Below, in pieces: positions 8,679 through 17,621 of a stretch of DNA of 55,320 nt. A model generated the notes under the pieces. That model was not told where the DNA came from and searched no databases. It saw nothing but the letters and a program-made list of their open reading frames with translations. Source of the stretch: Hyphomicrobium sp. (GTDB lineage: Bacteria > Pseudomonadota > Alphaproteobacteria > Rhizobiales > Hyphomicrobiaceae); NCBI GenBank assembly GCA_025458125.1, contig JALOTA010000006.1, positions 1 to 55,320 of the forward strand. The letters run 5' to 3'. The position numbers and the translations under genes are program-made. Positions within the stretch are counted from its first letter, which is position 1. The number at the start of each line of letters is the position of its first letter.

Positions 8679-9611
8679 ATGAACCTTATTTCCTTCGATC
8701 AATACTGCCAAGCTGTCAGACTGGCGAACGTCAACTTCATATTGACCCGCCGCGAAGAGGCGCCTTGGTGGTTGGAGTATGTGCCCGTCACAAGTCTTAT
8801 TCTTCAGTTTGGAGGAGATGGTGGGGCCAGCGTTGTGGAAGGTACCGTCACTGTCGAGAGTTACCTGCTGCTGGTCCGGTACAGACCGTCATCGGCATGC
8901 ATAACGATCAACGGCGAAGAGGTCTTGGAGGATGAATGCATCCTCCTTACACCCGGTGGCCGTTTTGTCATCTCCGCAGACGGTCCACGAAGTTGGCTAT
9001 CTCTCACCATTCCCCGTCCGGTCGTAGAGATAGCGTGGTCCTCCAGTAGGAAGCTGCAGCGCAGGATCGAAGAAGGTCAGGCGTGTATCGTTCCCGCTGC
9101 GGCTGACCAGCAAGCTACTTTGCTGAATTTGGCAACGGCTCTTCTGGAGGCTAGCCGATCCGGCCCCGGTGCTGTCGATACGCGCAATAGTGAAGAGAAG
9201 CTTCTTGAAACCGCTCGCTGGATCCTTTCCGGAGACGGAGTGGAACGGCGCGCTAGTCCCGAATTCAGGCGCGCCAATGAGATCGTCGCTGTCGCACTGT
9301 CGTCGGTTGCGCACCTTGACTTCGTCGATAGCTTGTACGTTGACGATCTGGCGCGAGTGGCCGACGTCAACAGCCGTACGTTGCTGCGGGCGTTTAACAG
9401 GGTGGTTGGTATGGGGCCTGTTCGATACCTGCGCTTCCGGCAACTCAATGCCGTTCGGCGGAAGCTGAACGAAGCAAGCATTCCGACGGTTACGGCCGGT
9501 TTGCAACTGGCAGGAGTAGCCGATATGGGGCGCTTTTCGGGTTTATATAAAGGTCTCTTCGGCGAGGCCCCCTCGGAAACCCTGCGCACGGCCAAAGCCC
9601 GCCGCTGCTGA
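8679..9611 (+). CDS. AraC family transcriptional regulator
   Basis: 310-aa regulator with a C-terminal AraC-type double helix-turn-helix: FVDSLYVDDLARVADVNSRTLLRAFNRVVGMGPVRYLRFRQLNAVRRKL, then AGVADMGRFSGLYKGLFGEAPSETLR. The second helix-turn-helix is the usual family signature. The N-terminal half looks like the cupin-like or EutR/AraC sensing domain (LILQFGGDG, LLTPGGRFVISADGP) with unknown ligand. The ATG at 8679 is preferred over a GTG at 8616. The next gene on the other strand encodes a DUF1254/DUF1214 protein; a regulatory link is only a guess. Confidence 0.82.
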   Translation: MNLISFDQYCQAVRLANVNFILTRREEAPWWLEYVPVTSLILQFGGDGGASVVEGTVTVESYLLLVRYRPSSACITINGEEVLEDECILLTPGGRFVISADGPRSWLSLTIPRPVVEIAWSSSRKLQRRIEEGQACIVPAAADQQATLLNLATALLEASRSGPGAVDTRNSEEKLLETARWILSGDGVERRASPEFRRANEIVAVALSSVAHLDFVDSLYVDDLARVADVNSRTLLRAFNRVVGMGPVRYLRFRQLNAVRRKLNEASIPTVTAGLQLAGVADMGRFSGLYKGLFGEAPSETLRTAKARRC

Positions 9612-9811
9612 ACCGCCAGCTATGGGCCCCAGTGCCGCTTCCAGCGTTCTGCCGCGACTGATACGTAGCCCCGTCGTCACGCGGCAGTCATTTCTGCACA
9701 GGCTATCGAATGACTAATCGAGGCGCTCTTTTGATCGACCAAGGCCTCTCGTCGCCCTGACGGCTATGCGTTCAAGGAAAGCGAGAGAAGACGCGTGCAA
9801 TCAGTTCTCGG

Positions 9812-11239
9812 TCAGACCTTCTGGACGGGCGGGATGACCCACGAGCCATCCAGGATCGAAGGATTATCTTCGTCGGGCCAATAGAGACGCAACATCAGGC
9901 AGAACTTGTCTTTGGGTGCTGGAAGCCAGTTGGCTTCCTTGTCTGCTCCGGGGCTTTCATTCTGGATATAGATGATCAAGGACCCGTCTGCTTCCAACTT
10001 CGGGTTGGTTCGCATGCTCATCGAATAACGATTGATGGAGTTCTCGATGAAGAACATGTCTTCGTCATACATCGTCAAAGACCAGAAGCCGTTCACCGGC
10101 GGCAACTGACCCTTCTCGAAGCGCATCGTATATTTGTACTGTCCGCTATAACTCGACAGGAGCGACGGCTTGAGGGACGTGGGATAGACAGCGTCCTGTG
10201 GTCGGTTTGCGCCGAGCCCGATGTAGGTGACCAGCGCGCGCTGGATGTAATTGGTGCCGTAAAGTCCCGTCTTGGTCGTGAACGTCCAGCCATTGACGCG
10301 CGACATGTCACCGTCGCGGCTCATGAAATGTAGTTGGATGCGGGTCTGTGAAAGCTTGGGCAAGTGGTCTGCCCAGCGGCTGTCCACGGCCTTAGGGTCG
10401 AAGTCCTGGCCCGGGACCAGGCCGATGCTTTTGAAGCGCTCGAGAACGGGGGCATCGGCCGCGGCCGGCGGATTTCGCTTCAGCAGTTCTGCGAGAAGAG
10501 TGAAATACTCCACCGTGGAGAGTTTGTTTACCTGATCGCGGACGGGCGTCTTCATGTCGATGGCGGGATCGACCTTGCCGTCCGGCGCCTTGTAGTCCTT
10601 GCCAAAGGTGCTGAGAGGCTGAAGTTTGAACTGATCCTGGAGAGTGTGAACTTCCTTGTAGTCCTCCGGAGTTCCGGTGCAGTAGATCCGACCCAGCAGC
10701 CAAACGATGCTCGTCGGCGATTGCAGTTGCATCATGCCTGCGGGCACTGTGCCGGCCCAGTCCGGGCCGGTGATCAGAAAGGTCTGGGCGCCGGTGCCGG
10801 TGGTGCGTTTGCCGGGCACCTGGAATACGTCCGTCCAGCCGCTCAGGAACGGCAGCAGGTAGTAGCGTCCCTTGAAGTCAGGCGTGCTCAGGACCCACGG
10901 TTCGTCGCCGACATCGAAGAATGACGTCGTGTAAAGCGTATCGGCATTCGGCGCGGTGACATCGCGGAATTGGGCGTTGGGATATTCGCGCAGCTTGATG
11001 ATCTGCCCCATCGGAGCCCGCGTTCCTTCAGGCTTGGAGACATTCGTTATAACGCGGCGCGTCATCTCCATCGTCACGAGAGGGTAGCCGTAGACGTAAG
11101 CATCCGATGCTGTAGCAAAATCCTCGCTTCCCTGGACGAGGTCCATGAGCGGACCTTCCCAGGCGGAGGCCGACGTGCTCAAGGCGGAGCCTGTGGCAAT
11201 GGTCAGAGCCCCAAGGGCTTCGCGGCGTGTGAACTGCAT
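9812..11239 (-). CDS. Tat-exported DUF1254/DUF1214 protein
   Basis: 475-aa periplasmic protein. A twin-arginine signal (TRREALGALTIATG) ends near ASAWEG. The DUF1254 half follows (DAYVYGYPLVTMEMTRRVITN, NADTLYTTSFFDVGDEPWVL, GRYYLLPFLSGWTDVFQVPGKRTTG), then the DUF1214 half (NGWTFTTKTGLYGTNYIQRA, VNGFWSLTMYDEDMFFIEN, YIQNESPGADKEANWLPAP). Length and order are typical. The biochemical role of the family is unknown; it is often found in envelope or xenobiotic-response settings. It ends convergently with the AraC gene. Confidence 0.88.
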   Translation of the reverse strand: MQFTRREALGALTIATGSALSTSASAWEGPLMDLVQGSEDFATASDAYVYGYPLVTMEMTRRVITNVSKPEGTRAPMGQIIKLREYPNAQFRDVTAPNADTLYTTSFFDVGDEPWVLSTPDFKGRYYLLPFLSGWTDVFQVPGKRTTGTGAQTFLITGPDWAGTVPAGMMQLQSPTSIVWLLGRIYCTGTPEDYKEVHTLQDQFKLQPLSTFGKDYKAPDGKVDPAIDMKTPVRDQVNKLSTVEYFTLLAELLKRNPPAAADAPVLERFKSIGLVPGQDFDPKAVDSRWADHLPKLSQTRIQLHFMSRDGDMSRVNGWTFTTKTGLYGTNYIQRALVTYIGLGANRPQDAVYPTSLKPSLLSSYSGQYKYTMRFEKGQLPPVNGFWSLTMYDEDMFFIENSINRYSMSMRTNPKLEADGSLIIYIQNESPGADKEANWLPAPKDKFCLMLRLYWPDEDNPSILDGSWVIPPVQKV

Positions 11240-11879
11240 GTCACTTTCTCCGTCTCACGGCGACGCCATCATCGTCGAACGCTTTGCGCCCTGTCTATTC
11301 AGATTCGGACATCCGATCCTTTATCGGCGGCTTGATCATTGCATTGGAAGGCTTTGAATTGACCGGCGACCGGCGGACGATGTCTCGTTTCCGTGGAGCC
11401 TTGCGGGCCGTCTTTGTGTGTTCGGCGCATGGTTCGACGTGCGAGAAGGCAAGCCTAAATTCTCTTGAAAAGGCGGTGAGACATGCTGCGAATATTGATA
11501 ATGCGATATCGAACCCACCTCCATCGGTTCGATTATGCGACTGAGACGTCGCGCATGAGCTTGACGATGGTCCATCATTCTCCGGCGTTTTCTGGTCCTG
11601 CCGCAGCCTTGGCCTGATTGACTGAGGCTGATCCGTTCATGCGGAGATACGTCGACAATCGAAATCTGGCCGTAGGCTTCTAGGATAGCCTGCCGAAAAT
11701 CATGGCAACGTCTGTTTCTGCATAGCGGATGGAGCGCAGTGGCTTGTAACTTGAGGGCTGCATCGAGGCCACATCGCTCGGATCAGAGATCCTGGTCGGG
11801 CAGCCATGATGCCGTGTGGGATTGCTGGACTTGTTGCGTCCTCACTGCGGTATCTGGGAATGGGAAAGGATTGAGGCTC
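11240..11879. other. Long non-coding gap
   Basis: About 640 bp without a gene I can support. Short open frames here lack homology and ribosome sites. The only structure I note is the inverted repeat at 11508-11533. Confidence 0.5.
11508..11533. repeat. Inverted repeat, possible operator
   Basis: ATCGAACC (11508-11515) and GGTTCGAT (11526-11533) are perfect 8-bp arms around a 10-nt centre. It lies about 350 bp before the next plus-strand gene and 270 bp upstream of the DUF1254 gene. No T-tract follows, so an operator is likelier than a terminator. Confidence 0.4.
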
Positions 11880-12440
11880 ATGAAATACGGACGCGCTTTA
11901 TTCATAGCAATTCAGGCTGCTCTGGTGATTGCCGCGTCTCCGGCAGCGCACAGCGAAGATGTTATCCGTATCGAAAATCGCGATACCGGAAGGCTTACCG
12001 GAGAGATCATCGCGGTCAGCCAGGAGCAGCGAACCGTTGATGTTGTTGGCCCCAGAGGAAACGTTCTTCACCTCAAGCTTGGCGAAGCGGCGGTGAATTT
12101 CGACAAACTGCGTGTCGGTCAGGCGGTCGGAGCAGACTATGTGATCGACGAATTGATCCTGGTCGTTCCGGCGTCGGTCGAAGTTCCCACCGCTGCAGAA
12201 GCTGTCGCGGTCGGCCGAGCCGCCAAGGGTCAGATGCCGGCAGCGTTCATCGAAGACGCATTTGAGATCACCACAAAAATCACAGCAATCGATTATCAGT
12301 CCCGCACCGTCACCCTCGAGTTCCCCAACGGAAAGGCGGTCACTATCAAGGTAAAGCCTGACGTGCCATTGCAGAATGCGAAGGTGGGCGAAAAGGTTGT
12401 CTACGTGAGCCGGACGGGTCTGAAGCTGCAACTGGAGTAG
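11880..12440 (+). CDS. Secreted protein of unknown function with two small beta-domains
   Basis: 186-aa exported protein: signal peptide MKYGRALFIAIQAALVIA...AHS, then two copies of a small beta-rich motif, GRLTGEIIAVSQEQRTVDVVGPRG...KLRVGQAVGADYV and ITTKITAIDYQSRTVTLEFPNG...AKVGEKVVYVSRTG. The repeat resembles the DUF5666/OB-like pattern of periplasmic binding proteins. GGAAAGGA lies 9 nt before ATG 11880, which fixes the start. Function unknown. It directly precedes a DUF2726 remnant. Confidence 0.75.
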   Translation: MKYGRALFIAIQAALVIAASPAAHSEDVIRIENRDTGRLTGEIIAVSQEQRTVDVVGPRGNVLHLKLGEAAVNFDKLRVGQAVGADYVIDELILVVPASVEVPTAAEAVAVGRAAKGQMPAAFIEDAFEITTKITAIDYQSRTVTLEFPNGKAVTIKVKPDVPLQNAKVGEKVVYVSRTGLKLQLE

Positions 12441-12445
12441 CCGAG

Positions 12446-12688
12446 GTCGGAGTCCTAAAGCGCATCGACTTCCTGATCGTCGACCGGAGAGGTTTTCCGG
12501 CGCTGGCGATCGAGTACCAGGGACATGGCCACTACCGCGAGCGGTCGTTCATGCGAGATGCCGTTAAGCGAGAGGCCTTCAGAAAGGCAAAGGTCGCCTT
12601 CCTGGAAGTTCCAGCGGAGTACTCCTCCGACGACTTGATCGACGACGTCCGGAAATTGCTCGGGAGCGCCGCTCGTGCACTAAAATGA
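12446..12688 (+). pseudogene. C-terminal remnant of a DUF2726 nuclease-like gene
   Basis: An open frame without a start codon translates to VGVLKRIDFLIVDRRGFPAL, AIEYQGHGHYRERSFMRDAV, KREAFRKAKVAFLEVPAEYS and ends at TGA 12686-12688. This is the C-terminal half of DUF2726 (the IEYQG and H..R.....RDA.K.EA motifs). The N-terminal half is absent: the preceding 561 bp encode an unrelated secreted protein in another frame. So this is a truncated relic. Confidence 0.7.
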
Positions 12689-12981
12689 AGTCGCGATGCG
12701 GCCGGTTGCACGCATTGTCATGCTCCGGCGAATTGCTTGATGCGCCCCTGTTTTATTCAGGGCAATTGTCTTCGTCTCGCAGGACGGGGATGAGGAGACA
12801 TGGTGCGGCGCACCGAAGGGGAGGCTGGCGCCTGCGGACGTGAGGCAAGCGTCGGACCAAGTGACAAATTCATCCTATCCGGCCTGCGTTCGAGGAATGC
12901 GTATGGCCAAAGTTGTGAGGCCATGATTTGTCCTCCTTCTGAGTGTTGATGCCGGAAATCGCCATCACCTGGGAGGAAACT

Positions 12982-13386
12982 ATGAGAAAAATCGTTGCTC
13001 TAGCTTTTGCCGTGGGATCTCTCGTTTCAAGTTCGGCCGCGTTTGCTCAACAGAACCTCGCCGCTGACTGTGCCGCCGAAATTCCCAAGTTCTGCTCCGG
13101 CGTGACCCCGGGGGCGCATCGGATCGTCGCGTGCCTGATCTCATTCGAAGACAAGATCTCGCCACGCTGCCGGATGACCGCCTATTTGGGTTCCGATGAA
13201 CTCGGCGTGCGGATGAAAGCATTGAAGTCGATGGCTACGAGCTGCTCTGCCGATATCCTGCAATACTGCTCGAATGTCCCGGCTGGCGGCGGCCGGATCT
13301 ATGACTGCCTGATCAAGAACAAGGCAACGCTCACCGACGATTGCCGGAATCAGGTTCCGACAGCACAGCAATTCATGAACGATTAA
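12982..13386 (+). CDS. Secreted Cys-rich repeat protein (GLG1/Cys_rich_FGFR-like)
   Basis: 134-aa exported protein with signal peptide MRKIVALAFAVGSLVSSSAAFA. The mature part holds two copies of a cysteine-rich repeat: CAAEIPKFCSGVTPGAHRIVACL...RC and CSADILQYCSNVPAGGGRIYDCLIKNK...DC, with paired spacings C-x(7)-C and a later C...C. This resembles the PF00839 cysteine-rich repeat found in bacterial periplasmic proteins. The start at ATG 12982 has GGGAGG 6-7 nt upstream; a longer frame from 12943 lacks this. Role unknown. Confidence 0.8.
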   Translation: MRKIVALAFAVGSLVSSSAAFAQQNLAADCAAEIPKFCSGVTPGAHRIVACLISFEDKISPRCRMTAYLGSDELGVRMKALKSMATSCSADILQYCSNVPAGGGRIYDCLIKNKATLTDDCRNQVPTAQQFMND

Positions 13387-13485
13387 TGGAGACGGGCGCT
13401 CGCGGCGCGCGCCGGCCTCCCGGCCGAGGCGACGCGAGCGCCACGCGTTTTCAAATCCGCGCGGTGGGAGGACACAACGAAAATC

Positions 13486-14289
13486 ATGCTTATGAGCTTT
13501 CTCTCATTCGACGCGATTACGGTCCTCGTGATGTTTCTGGGCTCGCTGACGCTCATTGAGCTGGGTCGGCGCATGGGAAAGAAGCATCTCGACGAGGAAG
13601 GTCGAATAGCCATGTCGGGGCTGGGTGCCGTCGAAGGCGCCGTCTTCGCACTGATTGGATTGCTTATCGCGTTTACACTATCCGGTGCGCTGCAGCGCTA
13701 CGATGATCTTCGCACACTCATTGTGGAAGAGGCGAACGCATTGCGGGTCGCAAACGACCGGCTGGATATGCTCGATGAACCCGATCGAGGGCAAGTGCGG
13801 GCCCATCTGAAATCGTATCTTGAGGCGCGGTTGTCGCTGTATAAGGAGAACATGACTTTCTCGATCGTCGACAACATGTCGGTCTACGATCCCGATCAGC
13901 TCACAAAGATCGCAGAGATCCGCAAAAAGCTATGGGATTCGGCCGTTGCAGCAGGTGCCCGTGCTCCGACGACCGTACCGAGCAGTCTCATTTTGCCGGC
14001 CTTGAATGAGGTGTTCTCAGTCGCGGGCGAGCGCGCGGGGGCCAATGAGCGTCATCCGCCGCGGATCATCTACCTCATGCTTCTGGGGCTAGGTCTGACC
14101 GGATCGCTGCTTGCTGGCTTTGGCATGGCGGCGGGACGGCAGCGCAGCTTCCTTCATATTGCAGCCTTCACAACGGCCATGTCGCTTGCGCTCTTCATCA
14201 TCACCGATATGGAATATCCGCGGCAGGGGCTGATCACGACAACGCATTTTGATCGGTTTTTGGAGAAGGTGTTGGAGGAGATGAAATAG
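13486..14289 (+). CDS. DUF4239 (bestrophin-like) membrane protein
   Basis: 267-aa integral membrane protein of the DUF4239 family. Hydrophobic segments: ITVLVMFLGSLTLIELGRRMG, AVEGAVFALIGLLIAFTLSGAL, then after a charged middle region IIYLMLLGLGLTGSLLAGFG and LHIAAFTTAMSLALFIITDME, with the typical end MEYPRQGLI. These proteins resemble bestrophin channels in layout but transport has not been shown. It follows the Cys-rich gene by 99 bp and may be cotranscribed. Confidence 0.82.
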   Translation: MLMSFLSFDAITVLVMFLGSLTLIELGRRMGKKHLDEEGRIAMSGLGAVEGAVFALIGLLIAFTLSGALQRYDDLRTLIVEEANALRVANDRLDMLDEPDRGQVRAHLKSYLEARLSLYKENMTFSIVDNMSVYDPDQLTKIAEIRKKLWDSAVAAGARAPTTVPSSLILPALNEVFSVAGERAGANERHPPRIIYLMLLGLGLTGSLLAGFGMAAGRQRSFLHIAAFTTAMSLALFIITDMEYPRQGLITTTHFDRFLEKVLEEMK

Positions 14290-14457
14290 AGCAAAAGGAG
14301 TGAAGACGTCTCGCGAAGTCGGAGGACGGTCAGCCCCGGCGAATAGAAAAGCGGGGGGAACACGGTTTGCCGTTCGGTGAAATCCTGTGCATCGTCGCAG
14401 CAAGGCATTCGTAGTTCGAGTATATTGAATTGGCAGGTGTTGCGGGGATTGCCGGTA

Positions 14458-15210
14458 ATGATCAGCAAGCAGGATCACATGAACCCTACCGGTCAGAGGA
14501 TGCCGGCCGCAGAGGAGCAGGTCTGGTATGCGCTTCGTCCCGAGAAGCGCTCGCCTCCGCTCAGGTTATCTGACTTGAGGCACCTGGCCCAGACGCGGCT
14601 GCTGCGTGAGGATGATTTTCTCTGGCATCCGAGTTGGGAAACGTGGCGGCCCGCCAGCGAGATGGCGGACCTCTTCGCGCATGCAGGAGCCGCACCGGCC
14701 GGCGGTGGCGCTCATGCGGGTCTCAAAGACCGCGCGAGGGCGGAGATGCGCTCGTATCTCATTATCACCGGCTACATCTGGGTGATTCTCATGTTGATGC
14801 ACCTGCATGAAGCCATGCTCTCGGGAGCCTATCACTTCAGTCTCGTCAAGCATGGCTGGGCAATCGTCAATGCGCTCATTCTCGGAAAGGTCGTCTTGAT
14901 TGCCGAGGCGCTCCACATGGGAGATCGTCTTGCGAAGCGAATGCCTGCCTTCGCGGTGCTTTTGAAGTCGGTGGTTTTTGGAGCAGCAATCATCGTCTTC
15001 CATTTTGCGGAACGGGTCGTGACAGCCTGGTGGCAAGGACAGTCATTCTTGGGCGCATTGGAGATTGTCCGGAACGAAGGCTTGCACAACTCGCTGCTCA
15101 CGGCGGCCATCGTCTCAATCGCACTTGTGCCCTACGTTCTCATCAAGGAGATCGAGAAGCGCACCGGGCAAAGCGACCTGCTTCTTCTTGCGGTCGGGCT
15201 GAAGCGTTGA
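14458..15210 (+). CDS. GYF_2-domain membrane protein
   Basis: About 250 aa. An N-terminal GYF_2 (DUF4339) domain (EEQVWYALRPEKRSPPLRLS, RLLREDDFLWHPSWETWRPA) is followed by four membrane segments: YLIITGYIWVILMLMHLHEA, WAIVNALILGKVVLIAEALHM, VLLKSVVFGAAIIVFHFAERV and SLLTAAIVSIALVPYVLIKEI. The start is uncertain: ATG 14458 or ATG 14479; an open frame reaches 14377. GYF_2 domains bind peptide partners; the role here is unknown. Confidence 0.75.
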   Translation: MISKQDHMNPTGQRMPAAEEQVWYALRPEKRSPPLRLSDLRHLAQTRLLREDDFLWHPSWETWRPASEMADLFAHAGAAPAGGGAHAGLKDRARAEMRSYLIITGYIWVILMLMHLHEAMLSGAYHFSLVKHGWAIVNALILGKVVLIAEALHMGDRLAKRMPAFAVLLKSVVFGAAIIVFHFAERVVTAWWQGQSFLGALEIVRNEGLHNSLLTAAIVSIALVPYVLIKEIEKRTGQSDLLLLAVGLKR

Positions 15211-15709
15211 AAGTTGGCCGGCAGTAATTCCAGAAGATTGCTGCGCTGGGCGACTCATCGCACCGCCGGGCGTGGCGCGGTTGGCGCCGGTGGGTGCGTC
15301 GCTGCGTTCTGGCTGGGGCAATCGGTTGAGGCGGTGATTTTTCCCGAGCATCGGTCATGGCCTCGAGACAGCCGACCGCGCGGATGCCACACGTATTGAT
15401 CGTCTTGGGATCTCGAAAACCGAGGCAGACCGTGGGCTGCGCCCTGCTGAGGCTGCCAACGAGGCGAAGCGCTTCCGCCCGGTAACTCTAAATTACATTC
15501 CTCCTCGTCATCCGGTCTGTCGAGTGAGATCACAATCGCTGCATCTCTTTTTGTATTCGGCGGGATGATGTTCTTGCGTCCGTGCGCATTTATTTCATGC
15601 GGTCGACATTGCCTGCGGCTACAGCTTTTCATCCGTCTATGCATCCGCTTGACCAATTTCAGCGAGATGGAGCTTTGTGTATGCGTCGTCCATCCATGAA
15701 AGTCGCCCG
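15211..15709. other. Non-coding gap
   Basis: About 500 bp before the bactofilin. Minus-strand open frames here have no homology or ribosome sites. Nothing else seen. Confidence 0.5.
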
Positions 15710-16120
15710 ATGACCGTTTCGTTGAGCTCCGACGCTCTTGAGGCGACACCCGTTCCTGACAATGACGAACCTGTCGTAATCCGCCCGAACACGTCCGTGC
15801 TCGGATGCCTGACGATCGACGGAGATGCGATCATCCACGGACAGGTGGACGGCGAGTTGCGCGCCGACAATGTCTTCATCGCGAAAAGCGGCATGGTGCT
15901 GGGTACGATCGTCGCCGGCGAGGTCGTCGTTGAAGGTTCGGCACTCGAGGCGCTCGTCTTCGCCGACCGGATCGTTCTTCGCCCGGGTTCACAGACCACA
16001 GGGGAAATCTGGCACAAGGAACTCGTGCTTGAAGCCGGGCACCTTTTTGAAGGGAAAAGCCGCAGGCACAGCGAGCCTCGCAGCCTTGCTCCCAACGACG
16101 CGGATGATCGCGAAGATTGA
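15710..16120 (+). CDS. Bactofilin (polymer-forming cytoskeletal protein)
   Basis: About 136-aa bactofilin core: VVIRPNTSVLGCLTIDGDAI, IHGQVDGELRADNVFIAKSG, TIVAGEVVVEGSALEAL and KELVLEAGHLFEG show the repeating right-handed beta-helix turns. Bactofilins polymerise without nucleotide and organise the cell wall or stalks and buds in alphaproteobacteria. ATG 15710 is taken; a GTG at 15677 with GGAG nearby is a fair alternative. No M23 peptidase gene, the usual neighbour, is adjacent. Confidence 0.8.
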   Translation: MTVSLSSDALEATPVPDNDEPVVIRPNTSVLGCLTIDGDAIIHGQVDGELRADNVFIAKSGMVLGTIVAGEVVVEGSALEALVFADRIVLRPGSQTTGEIWHKELVLEAGHLFEGKSRRHSEPRSLAPNDADDRED

Positions 16121-16309
16121 GTTGATTCTTACTGTTGTCCGGCTTCGGGATGTTCGAGGGCCGGCTCAGGCAAGATCCGATCATGCTGGATCGGTTCTGC
16201 CTGATTTCCTGTCTAGAACATAGAATGTGTCTGCGCGGGCTCGGTTTTCAGGCCACCACCGCTGCCGGGGTGGCCCGCTGCCAATCAGAACGTGTCGCGG
16301 CCGCCGGTT

Positions 16310-16834
16310 CTATCGACTGTCGCGTTTGGCCTGCGCGACCTTGGCCGCCTGGCGAAGCCTTCCCAATTCCATCGGACGGATCAGGTTCTGGCTGCGCTTG
16401 TTCGGCTTGCTGCGCATGCCTTGGTGGGCGTGGCGGGTATTCAAGGGTACGACGCGGGCCTGGGCCGCTTCGTTCTTGAGATCGAGCGCCTTCTGGGCGT
16501 TTTCGACGAGCGACAAACGGGCCTCCATCTGACGCCGCCGCTCGATTTCACTATTGATCCGCCGCATCGCCATGGCCAGGACGGCAAGCTTCAACTTCGA
16601 GCCATCCTCGGCCCGTGAAGCCGCCGCGCCTTTCGGGGCGGCTTTGCCGCGCATTTCGCGCCGGCGGCGGTTCGCTTCGGTTCGTGCGCGATCCCGGCGT
16701 TCGCGGACAAGCTTGACGAGATTGCGAAGTTCCTCGTCGGACAGATCCTGAACAGTCGGGTGATGCGATTTTTCGACGAGTTCGTGTTCGTCCGAACTCA
16801 GCGCGCGGGCTTCCTGTTTCTTGTTGATCGCCAT
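16310..16834 (-). CDS. Conserved charged coiled-coil-like hypothetical protein
   Basis: 174-aa cytoplasmic, strongly basic protein with helical charged stretches: VQDLSDEELRNLVKLVRERRDRARTEANRRRREMRG, LAVLAMAMRRINSEIERRRQ. It resembles hypotheticals common in Hyphomicrobiales; no defined function. ATG 16834 with GGGAG upstream is the start; the longer frame to 16906 is weak. Confidence 0.75.
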   Translation of the reverse strand: MAINKKQEARALSSDEHELVEKSHHPTVQDLSDEELRNLVKLVRERRDRARTEANRRRREMRGKAAPKGAAASRAEDGSKLKLAVLAMAMRRINSEIERRRQMEARLSLVENAQKALDLKNEAAQARVVPLNTRHAHQGMRSKPNKRSQNLIRPMELGRLRQAAKVAQAKRDSR

Positions 16835-16988
16835 ATGACAACTCCCATCGACTTTTTGAGCAGCATACAAACCTTGGAGCGATATCTGCAAGCCTTGAAG
16901 AATCACGAAGCAAACCGTTGTCCAATCGGCCCCGCATAGTAGCCCTTTTGCGATCCGGCCAAGGAAGAGGTCGGCGACTGAGTGGCGC

Positions 16989-17621
16989 TTACCACCTCAG
17001 AACGCGGGCGCCCGCGAAAGCCCCGGCGAGGGTGACCAGCGCGATGGCTATCGGGTACCACGTGGCAACGAACAGGGGCGAGTCGTCGAAGCAGTGGGTG
17101 GCGTAGAGCAGCGCCGCGGCTGATGCCGCGAGCGTTCCGGCCGCCGCGCCTGCGCGGGCGGGAGACTGCGGAGCGCCCGCGCGCATGGCCCAGAGAATGG
17201 CAATCAGCGGGACCACAGCGAGGGCTGGTATGATCTGAAGGCAGAGCAGGGCGTTGCTCCCGACCAGCTTGGCAGGCCAGGCATCGCGCGGGCTCGTGAT
17301 CAGTTCCGCCGCAACGGCTGCCAAAACGAGAAGAGCGATCAGGACCGCAAGAGTCATGGGGCGCTCATGAGCGGTCGGTCGGGACAGACGATAGCAATCG
17401 AGCGCCGCAACGAGCAATGCGGCTGCGAGCAAGGCGATCTTGACGTCGAAGCGCCATGTGCCGAGAGCTTCCCGGATGTCTGGACGCACGCCCAGTGTGA
17501 GCAGCAACATGATGGCCGCGACAGCGATGCCGGCTGCGAGCGCGAAGCCGAGCAGGGTCCGCACCGGGGTTGGTTTCTTCGTGTCGGCCGCCAGAGCCGC
17601 GATGAGATCGTCGGTTTTCAT
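16989..17621 (-). CDS. nrsF: NrsF family anti-sigma factor
   Basis: 210-aa inner-membrane protein with about six hydrophobic segments, of the NrsF/DUF1109 family that holds sigma-F inactive until metal stress is sensed. It keeps two cysteines in the expected places, Cys127 (NALLCLQIIP) and Cys177 (YATHCFDDSP); in Caulobacter NrsF the two equivalent periplasmic-side cysteines are needed for the signal. Its start ATG overlaps the sigF stop, so the two are translationally coupled. Confidence 0.9.
   Translation of the reverse strand: MKTDDLIAALAADTKKPTPVRTLLGFALAAGIAVAAIMLLLTLGVRPDIREALGTWRFDVKIALLAAALLVAALDCYRLSRPTAHERPMTLAVLIALLVLAAVAAELITSPRDAWPAKLVGSNALLCLQIIPALAVVPLIAILWAMRAGAPQSPARAGAAAGTLAASAAALLYATHCFDDSPLFVATWYPIAIALVTLAGAFAGARVLRW

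Noticed and set aside
11284-11544. An 86-codon frame after the DUF1254 gene start
   Set aside because: No homology; upstream of and divergent to a real gene, probably promoter sequence.
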